From: JAVBQJ01 sp045532655
GTDB taxonomy: Bacteria; Verrucomicrobiota; Lentisphaeria; Victivallales; Victivallaceae
DNA length: 11,692 nucleotides
Reading direction: 5' to 3'
Assembly (NCBI GenBank): GCA_045532655.1
Contig: JAZSGI010000150.1
Coordinates: 1-11,692 of the forward strand
In this document: positions 6,468 through 11,692 of the stretch, piece after piece
Numbering within the stretch: position 1 is the stretch's first letter
How the letters are laid out: each line of letters begins with the position of its first letter
Position numbers and translations under genes: made by a program
The notes under the pieces: model-generated
Databases searched by the model: none
Seen by the model: the letters and a program-made list of their open reading frames with translations, nothing else
What the model was told of the DNA's origin: nothing

Positions 6468-7367
6468 TCAGAATAATACAGCTGCAGAAACATATTGCTG
6501 CAAAATATCTGCGACAGCTTTCAGCTTTGCAGGATCCGGGGGATCACTTTGCGGCATAGTGTCTTTCTGACCGGCAGCGGCATATTTTTCTCTTGCCATT
6601 GAATGGTATGGCAGTAAACGTATTGCTTTTATTGCTTGCAGCGGATGTAAAAATTTACCCGCAGCGTGGAATTCACACTCACTGTCATTACAGCCCGGAA
6701 CGATGGGCATTCTTATTTCCACCGGAATATTTCCTGAACCGGTTTTTTTCAGATTTTCGAGGATAAGCCGGTTGGAACGTCCGGTGTTGGTCTGGTGCTT
6801 TGAATCATCCATCCCTTTCAAATCAAAAAGTATCATGTCTGTAAAGGGCAATACTTTCTCAAAGGCTCCGAATGGTACATGACCGCAGGTATCCAATGCC
6901 GTGTGGATTTGATGTTTGCGGAGCAGCATAAATAATTCACGTATAAAGTCAGGATAAAGCAACGGTTCCCCACCGGAAACAGTGACTCCGCCACCGGAAT
7001 CATAGAATTTTTTATCTTTTAATAAAATCTCCAGCAATTCTTCTGGCGCATATTCCCTGCCGCAGATATCCAGTGCATTCCGCAGACACGTTTCGACACA
7101 TGCTCCGCACAGGGAACAGTTGTTCCGCTCCAGAAAATGACCGGAACCGGTAAAGTGATGTACTGCTTTACTGCAAGCCTTTTCACATTTCCGGCAATTA
7201 TTGCAAAGATTACTGTGAAAAAGCAATTGCGGACCGGGGGAAAAAGTTTCCGGATTGTGGCACCAGATACATCGCAGGGGGCAGCCTTTTACAAAAACAG
7301 TTGTTCTGGTGCCGGGACCGTCATGAAGTGTCAAACGGCGGATTGCTGCAATGACAGGATATCCCAT
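6468..7367 (-). CDS. Glycyl radical enzyme activase (radical SAM)
   Basis: This 299-residue enzyme installs the glycyl radical on its partner by reductive cleavage of S-adenosylmethionine. The radical SAM motif CPLRCIWC gives Cys29, Cys33 and Cys36, which bind the catalytic 4Fe-4S cluster. A ferredoxin-like insert follows with CNNCRKCEKAC (55-65) and CSLCGACVETC (84-94) for two further 4Fe-4S clusters. SGGEP (131-135) is the SAM-binding GGE motif. The two-cluster insert is typical of activases of dehydratase, decarboxylase and C-N/C-S lyase type glycyl radical enzymes and is absent from pyruvate formate-lyase activase. The ATG lies 3 nt after the stop of the glycyl radical enzyme gene, with GAAGGGA inside that gene's end as ribosome binding site, so the two are co-transcribed and probably translationally coupled. 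Confidence 0.95.
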   Translation of the reverse strand: MGYPVIAAIRRLTLHDGPGTRTTVFVKGCPLRCIWCHNPETFSPGPQLLFHSNLCNNCRKCEKACSKAVHHFTGSGHFLERNNCSLCGACVETCLRNALDICGREYAPEELLEILLKDKKFYDSGGGVTVSGGEPLLYPDFIRELFMLLRKHQIHTALDTCGHVPFGAFEKVLPFTDMILFDLKGMDDSKHQTNTGRSNRLILENLKKTGSGNIPVEIRMPIVPGCNDSECEFHAAGKFLHPLQAIKAIRLLPYHSMAREKYAAAGQKDTMPQSDPPDPAKLKAVADILQQYVSAAVLF

Positions 7368-7370
7368 TTG

Positions 7371-9518
7371 TTATTTCCCTTCAGCTTCATGGATCAGCCA
7401 ATCCTGATGTTCTTTACTCAGATCAATAAAACGGACATTCCAACCGCAAAGCCGAACTTGTAAATTTCTGTATTTTTCCGGATGGATTTGTGCTTCCTGC
7501 AGTTGTTTGAGCGAAAGTATGTTGAAATGGATAAACATTCCACCGTTTGCGAAAAAAGTTTTTACCAGATTCGTAATATAATTGCGTCCTTCTGCGCCGG
7601 TTGTTGCTGCGGGCGATAACATGACATCAAGAACGGCACCGTCAGGAAACCGGGAGTGATCTACCTTGGCAAGCGATTCAAACAATCCGGCTATTCCTTC
7701 CGAATCACACCCGGCAGTGCAGCCTGAATTTTTGGAAACAGTTGTGCCCGCATGCCGTCCATCTGCCGTTGCTTTCATGCTTTGCCCGAAAATCAGGCAG
7801 AAATATATACTCCACAGACCCATCTGATAACGACCGCCTTTGGCGTTGGATGTGTTATTTATCAAATCGGCAGCTGTGTCGCATATTTTTTTACCGATCC
7901 GGTCTGCCTCCGGATTGCCACATCCCCATTTGGGCGGACGTTTTCCGGCAAACAACTGTAATTCTTCATGTCCCTGCCAGTCATTTGCCAATATTTGCCG
8001 TAATTCGTCAAAAGAAAGCATTTTACGATCAAATACCATTGTTTTTATTGCCATGAGAGAATCAACTGCAGTGGCAAGCCCCGCACACATTACTCCGCTG
8101 GTTGCATATTTTGTACCATATTCAGAAACGTCAAGGTCACGCTCCATGCATTCTTTCATCGTACCGGAAAGAATGGGCGACGGATTTACTTTGTTCCACA
8201 TTTTTTCATATTCAACTGCCCTTGACATTACATCGGTCAAAGTTGAACAGAGTAATTCAAAATAGTATTTTTCAACCTCTTCAAAAGATGCAGGAGTGAA
8301 TGTTTTATCATCGAAGATCAATTCTGCCGGCTTTGCCAGATTATAATCACAAGTCATGGTGCAGGAAAGTTCTTTGCCCATAATTGCCGGTTCATAACAT
8401 CCTATGGGGACGAAGTTTGCCAGATCATGCCGGTCTTTGCCCTGTTGCAGAAAAGCCTTGCGGATAAGCGGTTCGTTGGCAAATACCATGGAGTTTTGCC
8501 CCTCCTGGATACATTGTGCAGCAAAATCAAGTATTTCATCAGGGGTGTACGGATTTACCCGCAGAGAAAATTTAGGTGTGGGGTTACCAAGTTTGCGGAA
8601 TGCCTGCCAGGCAAGATAAGTCAGTTTATTGCAGCCGTCTTCTGTGTCATTTCCAGGTAAAAGCCCCCCGAAACAAATAGCAGTTCCGGCATCTTTGCCT
8701 TTTGATTCTGCATGAAAAAATGAGAAATAATGTATAAGCAGATCTTCTGCACTTTCTTCTGTCAGGCGGCCGCATAACATGTCTTTCTCAAAAAATGGCA
8801 GAAATTGACGGTCAAAGAGCCCGAATGAGCGTACCCATTCACCTTCGATTTCCTGAACATGAAAATAAAGGATCGACAGTTGCAATGCTTCATGCAGAGT
8901 TTGCGGAGCATGTCGGGCAAGGCCGGAAAGTATTCCGGCAAGATCACTTCGTCCATGTTTTCCGGCAATTCCGGCAAACCGTACAATAAAATCTCTGAAG
9001 GCTCTGTAAGCAATAAGTACCGACTCATTGAATACAGATGGATTTTTATTATACTTATCCTCTGCCAATTGTAATAATCCCGTTACTCCCAGTGTCAATA
9101 TCCTTTCCCAGTCCGGACAGGTATGGCTCAAGTCCAACGCGGCAACAGAAGTTCCTTTTTCTGATTCTGTTTTATTCCTGTTATAAATATCTGGAAACTC
9201 TTCCCGGGCGATTTTATCGTAACGTTCCCATTGGATGAATCTTATTGCACTTGTTTCATAGCGGTTTGACAGGTAATCACGCTCAACAACTCCGGCAAAC
9301 TTGCCGGAAGCGTTTATCGCAATTCTGATATTCTGTAATGTAAAAGCAAGCATTTTTGCTCTGGTTACAGCAAACGGTACACCTGATGCCTGATCTGAAT
9401 TGAATATTTCCCTGACGGCTTCATTTATTTGAGGTACCGGCATGCCGTCAACAAATTCTGCCCGGTCAAAAATACTGTCAAGGCTTTCATATACTTCAAG
9501 CGGTAAGGATCCATTCAT
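7371..9518 (-). CDS. Glycyl radical enzyme of unassigned substrate (PFL-like superfamily)
   Basis: This 715-residue protein has the ten-stranded barrel layout of pyruvate formate-lyase-like enzymes. The active-site loop VPIGCYEP supplies the thiyl Cys374 and general-base Glu376; this Cys-x-Glu pattern marks dehydratases, decarboxylases and C-N/C-S lyases, not true pyruvate formate-lyase, which has two adjacent Cys. The C-terminal radical loop reads VRLCGWNVRFIDL with Gly692 as the radical site, where many family members have RVSGYS or RVSGYA. The length is slightly short of the usual 780-850. The ATG at 9518 is chosen because AGGAG lies 8 nt upstream; the frame extends 30 codons further without support. 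The activase follows immediately, and a divergent AraC gene likely controls both. No microcompartment shell gene is visible and no encapsulation extension is seen. Substrate unknown; a diol, sugar acid or amine is possible. Confidence 0.93.
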   Translation of the reverse strand: MNGSLPLEVYESLDSIFDRAEFVDGMPVPQINEAVREIFNSDQASGVPFAVTRAKMLAFTLQNIRIAINASGKFAGVVERDYLSNRYETSAIRFIQWERYDKIAREEFPDIYNRNKTESEKGTSVAALDLSHTCPDWERILTLGVTGLLQLAEDKYNKNPSVFNESVLIAYRAFRDFIVRFAGIAGKHGRSDLAGILSGLARHAPQTLHEALQLSILYFHVQEIEGEWVRSFGLFDRQFLPFFEKDMLCGRLTEESAEDLLIHYFSFFHAESKGKDAGTAICFGGLLPGNDTEDGCNKLTYLAWQAFRKLGNPTPKFSLRVNPYTPDEILDFAAQCIQEGQNSMVFANEPLIRKAFLQQGKDRHDLANFVPIGCYEPAIMGKELSCTMTCDYNLAKPAELIFDDKTFTPASFEEVEKYYFELLCSTLTDVMSRAVEYEKMWNKVNPSPILSGTMKECMERDLDVSEYGTKYATSGVMCAGLATAVDSLMAIKTMVFDRKMLSFDELRQILANDWQGHEELQLFAGKRPPKWGCGNPEADRIGKKICDTAADLINNTSNAKGGRYQMGLWSIYFCLIFGQSMKATADGRHAGTTVSKNSGCTAGCDSEGIAGLFESLAKVDHSRFPDGAVLDVMLSPAATTGAEGRNYITNLVKTFFANGGMFIHFNILSLKQLQEAQIHPEKYRNLQVRLCGWNVRFIDLSKEHQDWLIHEAEGK

Positions 9519-9555
9519 GAGCAACTCTCCTGTATTTATTCTTTTTGAGTCCGGA

Positions 9556-9584
9556 ATAATATACAGCATCAATATACTCCGCAA
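9556..9584 (-). promoter_or_regulatory. Candidate promoter of the glycyl radical enzyme operon
   Basis: On the minus strand TTGCGG (complement of 9579-9584), a 17-bp gap and TATTAT (complement of 9556-9561) place transcription start near 9549, about 30 nt before the ATG at 9518. The -10 matches consensus at five of six bases and the -35 at three, as is usual for promoters that need an activator. The operator-like repeats at 9598-9647 lie upstream of the -35, where an AraC activator would bind. Confidence 0.5.
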
Positions 9585-9593
9585 AATGGAGGA

Positions 9594-9647
9594 AAAATGC
9601 AAAAACATATACTATTCTGTAAAAAATACTTGATTTTCTGCAAAAAA
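9594..9647. repeat. Tandem half-sites, likely AraC-type operator
   Basis: TGCAAAAA (9598-9605), TGTAAAAAA (9618-9626) and TGCAAAAAA (9639-9647) start 20 and 21 bp apart, which is two helical turns. The last two extend to a 12-bp direct repeat starting TTCTG (9615-9626 and 9636-9647) with a single T/C mismatch. A 21-bp period of half-sites in direct orientation is the arrangement of the known AraC araI1-I2 site. A weaker CGCAAAAT at 9580-9587 overlaps the enzyme's -35. The A-rich background makes some similarity by chance possible. Confidence 0.55.
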
Positions 9648-9660
9648 GATATATTTTAAT
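9630..9660 (+). promoter_or_regulatory. Weak candidate promoter of the second AraC gene
   Basis: TTGATT (9630-9635) with TTTAAT (9655-9660), gap 19 bp, or TATATT (9650-9655), gap 14 bp, are the best plus-strand elements. Neither gap is ideal. The third operator-like repeat (9636-9647) lies between these elements, so a bound regulator would block them, which would give autorepression. Ribosome binding site GGGGGGAG (9667-9674) follows. Confidence 0.3.
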
Positions 9661-9679
9661 AAAAACGGGGGGAGCGACA

Positions 9680-10495
9680 ATGAGTTCTTACTGCAATATG
9701 TCTCTGGTGCATGCCGCGGCATTTTTCAAGCTGAATATCTGCAATATCGCCTGCGGTACTTTTACCGGCAAATGGACCTGTGCCTTGCCATTCAACCGCT
9801 TGATCTACATTTTTCAAGGGAGTGAACCTGTCAGCAGTATTTCTGACGGCAGGAGTACATTCAGGATGCTTCCCGGACATTGGCTTTTTATTCCTGCCGG
9901 GAGTCATACTGTACATGAACAATACGACGGGTTATATCTTATCAGTTTGCATTTCAATTTGGAATTTATTACCGGAATTGAATGTATGTCAGGGTGTTCC
10001 GGGCTTTATATGGGGGAGGCGGCAGAAGCAAAAGATGATTTCATGTCTCTGCTGGCAACTGATACTGTAATAACAGATATATTCATGCTGCAAAAGCTGG
10101 TCTGGGATTTTGTGCAGCCGATTGCAATACAGGAATCCGGGAATATTTTGCGCCAATCAGAGAAACTTGCCGGATTTCAGCCGCTTCTCGATGAACTCAA
10201 CCGTAATCTGTACCGGGATCGCTCCGTGGCAGAGATGGCAAAGAAAATGAAAATGGGCAGAGAAACTTTTGTCAAAAGGTTTTCCACGCAATTCGGGGTG
10301 CCTCCAAAATTGTTTTTTCACAGACTTCGTGCTGCTGCGGCGGCAAAAGAATTGCTGGATGCAAATCTTACGATCCGGGAAGTTGCCGCAAGATTCAATT
10401 TTTCCAGTGAATTTTATTTTTCCAGATTTATGAAAAAAATGACAGGATTATCTCCGCGAGAGTACAGGAAACGTATGGCTTTCCCGCGTAATTAA
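9680..10495 (+). CDS. AraC family regulator of the glycyl radical enzyme operon
   Basis: This 271-residue regulator has a degenerate cupin-type N-terminal sensor domain (about 15-105; the GHWLFIPAGSHTVHE stretch is typical of AraC-type cupins) and a C-terminal AraC DNA-binding domain (about 166-266). The DNA-binding part shows SVAEMAKKMKMGRETFVKRF as the first helix-turn-helix and IREVAARFNFSSEFYFSRF as the second, ending GLSPREYRKR. The ATG at 9680 is supported by a very strong GGGGGGAG 5 nt upstream. It is divergent from the glycyl radical enzyme across a 161-nt spacer containing two-turn-spaced repeats, so it is very likely the local activator. Its stop overlaps the stop of the converging lactonase gene by 4 nt. 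The inducer is not evident, but is probably the enzyme's substrate or a related sugar. Confidence 0.9.
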   Translation: MSSYCNMSLVHAAAFFKLNICNIACGTFTGKWTCALPFNRLIYIFQGSEPVSSISDGRSTFRMLPGHWLFIPAGSHTVHEQYDGLYLISLHFNLEFITGIECMSGCSGLYMGEAAEAKDDFMSLLATDTVITDIFMLQKLVWDFVQPIAIQESGNILRQSEKLAGFQPLLDELNRNLYRDRSVAEMAKKMKMGRETFVKRFSTQFGVPPKLFFHRLRAAAAAKELLDANLTIREVAARFNFSSEFYFSRFMKKMTGLSPREYRKRMAFPRN

Positions 10496-11361
10496 AAATT
10501 TACCCGGAATTCAGGCAGAAATGTACTGTCTATGGCCAATTCGTAAACCTTCCCCATTGGAAATCCCGCAGCATGGGTATGGTTCATTGTGGTAAAGTAA
10601 AGTTTTTCTCCTATTGCCACGCTTGTGATCCCCCAAATGCCCGGGAAATAATAACAACGCAGCAACGTACCATCCGGACCGTAGCAGTAAATATGTTGAG
10701 AACAGTCCGCCACCCATATTCTGCCGTCCCGGTCGACAGTGATCCCGTCCGGGCAATAATCCAGGGAGAGAAATTTCCGTTTCCCGCCCAGTGACGGGTA
10801 ATCATATTCATAAATGCAATTATGATCTGTTATTGCAAAATAGTATTTTTTGCGGTCTGGCGAGAATGCCATGCCATTGGGAATGTTGCCGGCGTCAGCT
10901 TCCCGCAGCAATAAATCCCCTGACGGAGTCAGTTGCCACATTGTGCCTGGGATACCGTTCTGTTTGGCTGGGTCAAAAAAATAATCTGTCAAGATCCCGA
11001 AATATATTGAGCCGTCAGGCGCGGCAATGACATCATTTATAAGCGTGCCTGCTCCTGAACCGGGAACTGTGGCAATATCACGAATATCTTTCCCCCAGCG
11101 GTAGCCGATTATTTTACCTTTTGCTCCGAGCAAAATCAACTCATCATCATGTTCGCCTAAAACAAAACCGCCGATTACTTCCGGTAAAAGTACGGATTCC
11201 GTTTCCGCAAAGGGGTCATTTGTCCTTTTTCGATAAAGATCGCCTTTACTGCCGCGCCAATAAAGAATGTGTTTTTTATCATCCCAAAGGGGATTTTCTG
11301 CAATGTCACATTGTGTATCTGCAAATATTACCGGTTCTTTTATAAGTACAGTCTTATCCAT
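10492..11361 (-). CDS. SMP-30/gluconolactonase-like beta-propeller hydrolase
   Basis: This 289-residue protein belongs to the SMP-30/gluconolaconase/LRE-like family of six-bladed beta-propellers, which hydrolyse sugar lactones to aldonic acids with one divalent metal. The four family metal ligands can all be placed: Glu22 in AENPLW, Asn109 in INDVIAAPDG, Asn162 in PNGMAFSPD and Asp205 in CPDGITVDRDG. The blade hallmark DGRIWVAD (212-219) is present. The usual YWVDI after the first ligand reads YWRGS, so substrate preference may differ. No signal peptide is seen; it should be cytoplasmic. The ATG at 11361 has GGAGGG 3 nt upstream and a near-consensus promoter beyond. It converges on the AraC gene with a 4-nt overlap. 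Its place beside a glycyl radical enzyme suggests a sugar-acid route, but this is only context. Confidence 0.88.
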   Translation of the reverse strand: MDKTVLIKEPVIFADTQCDIAENPLWDDKKHILYWRGSKGDLYRKRTNDPFAETESVLLPEVIGGFVLGEHDDELILLGAKGKIIGYRWGKDIRDIATVPGSGAGTLINDVIAAPDGSIYFGILTDYFFDPAKQNGIPGTMWQLTPSGDLLLREADAGNIPNGMAFSPDRKKYYFAITDHNCIYEYDYPSLGGKRKFLSLDYCPDGITVDRDGRIWVADCSQHIYCYGPDGTLLRCYYFPGIWGITSVAIGEKLYFTTMNHTHAAGFPMGKVYELAIDSTFLPEFRVNF

Positions 11362-11391
11362 ATTCCCTCCGTAGAAGCAGCCAGTAATATT

Positions 11392-11420
11392 AATATAGTG
11401 TCACGTGTATCCATTGTCAA
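11392..11420 (-). promoter_or_regulatory. Promoter of the SMP-30-like gene
   Basis: On the minus strand a perfect TTGACA (complement of 11415-11420), a 17-bp gap and TATATT (complement of 11392-11397) form a near-consensus sigma-70 promoter. Transcription would start near 11385, giving a leader of about 24 nt with GGAGGG before the ATG. The palindrome CACGTG (11402-11407) sits within the gap and could be a repressor site, though six bases alone are weak evidence. Confidence 0.75.
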
Positions 11421-11511
11421 GAAATTTGATAAAGTTGGTGTCCCGGTATGGTTTTTCTGAAATTTTGCCGATTCCCCGGTAAAATCGTTTTCCCCCTCTG
11501 AAATCATGCTC
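11421..11511. other. Non-coding spacer upstream of the A-tract array
   Basis: These 91 bases carry no credible gene. The only structure seen is a small inverted repeat, CGATT (11469-11473) with AATCG (11483-11487), followed by TTTT, too short to call a terminator with confidence. Together with the neighbouring elements it belongs to the roughly 330-base non-coding stretch that ends the window. Confidence 0.5.
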
Positions 11512-11576
11512 AAAACGTGAAAAAAGGGTAAAAAAGGTCAAAAAGCGTGAAAAAAAGGCAAAAAAAGTTAAAAAAA
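11512..11576. repeat. Phased A-tract array (predicted curved DNA)
   Basis: Runs of 5 to 7 A start at 11520, 11530, 11540, 11550, 11560 and 11570, exactly 10 bp apart, after a shorter AAAA at 11512. Between them stand short G/T/C-containing linkers. A-tracts repeated once per helical turn add their bends and produce strong intrinsic curvature; this is established for bent DNA upstream of strong promoters and at some nucleoid-protein sites. The array ends 14 bp before a TTGACA element on the plus strand, so it lies where an UP element and curved upstream DNA would act. Confidence 0.85.
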
Positions 11577-11590
11577 GTGCGTGAAGTCAT

Positions 11591-11618
11591 TTGACAAAAT
11601 ACAAAACGATGATAAATT
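11591..11618 (+). promoter_or_regulatory. Outward-facing promoter downstream of curved DNA
   Basis: TTGACA (11591-11596), a 16-bp gap and TAAATT (11613-11618) form a sigma-70-type promoter reading towards the right edge, with transcription starting near 11625. The -35 is perfect; the -10 matches at four of six positions. The phased A-tracts directly upstream suggest a strong promoter, such as that of a stable RNA or ribosomal operon, but the transcribed gene is outside the window. Confidence 0.55.
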
Positions 11619-11692
11619 AAGTTTCTGTTGTCCGCTCCACGACGAACAAACTGAGTGAAACGGCAACGAGTTGGTTTGAAAATCGAATAGTG
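11619..11692 (+). other. Probable 5' leader of an unseen downstream gene
   Basis: No start codon with a ribosome binding site and no known RNA motif is visible before the window ends. AACAAACT (11645-11652) can pair imperfectly with AGTTGGTT (11670-11677), seven of eight positions, so the transcript may fold. One frame is open from 11621 to the end but has no ATG. Confidence 0.3.

Noticed and set aside
11497..11582. Lysine-rich open frame through the A-tract array
   Set aside because: It has no ATG or GTG start. The 10-bp period is not a multiple of three, so the regularity reflects DNA helix phasing, not a protein repeat.
11619..11692. Start of a 16S rRNA, tmRNA or RNase P RNA at the right edge
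   Set aside because: No diagnostic sequence of these RNAs appears before the end; only promoter strength suggests a stable RNA.

Overview
The window looks like chromosomal DNA of a fermentative, probably Gram-negative anaerobe. The main clue to anaerobic life is a glycyl radical enzyme with its own activase, because the activated form of such enzymes is destroyed by oxygen. Moderate GC content, short A/T-rich intergenic spacers and many carbohydrate-type enzymes and AraC regulators would suit a gut bacterium, perhaps of the Lentisphaerota/Victivallales or a related PVC group. That placement is a guess from protein style, not a measured result. I see no rRNA, tRNA, CRISPR array, insertion sequence or phage gene.

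Layout. 1-164 (minus) is the N-terminus of the translational GTPase TypA/BipA, with Asn where the P-loop Lys should be. 165-465 is a non-coding spacer. 466-2648 (plus) is a two-gene unit: a sigma-70 factor without region 1.1, then a TatD-type metal-dependent hydrolase. A hairpin-rich spacer ending in an intrinsic terminator (2771-2794) separates it from a sodium:dicarboxylate/amino-acid symporter (2854-4197, plus).

Next is a regulator/enzyme pair: a RhaS/RhaR-like AraC regulator (4231-5160, minus), divergent from a xylose-isomerase-family enzyme (5256-6356, plus). The isomerase has the codon usage of a highly expressed gene and altered metal- and substrate-site residues.

A second regulator/enzyme unit follows: a glycyl radical enzyme (7371-9518, minus) with its radical-SAM activase 3 nt downstream (6468-7367, minus), divergent from another AraC regulator (9680-10495, plus). 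Their shared spacer has 20-21-bp-spaced repeats that look like an AraC operator, next to a promoter for the enzyme. An SMP-30/gluconolactonase-like enzyme (10492-11361, minus) overlaps the regulator tail to tail by 4 nt and has its own near-consensus promoter. The last 330 bases are non-coding and hold six A-tracts starting exactly 10 bp apart just upstream of a TTGACA promoter that fires out of the window.

How the parts may work together (inference): the two AraC/enzyme pairs look like substrate-induced sugar or polyol modules. One isomerises an aldose/ketose. The other does radical chemistry on a diol, sugar acid or related substrate, with a lactonase nearby. The substrates cannot be read from sequence. 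The most interesting items are the glycyl radical enzyme of unassigned substrate (GCYEP active site, CGWN radical loop), the altered isomerase site, the Arg-to-Glu change in the symporter and the phased A-tract array.
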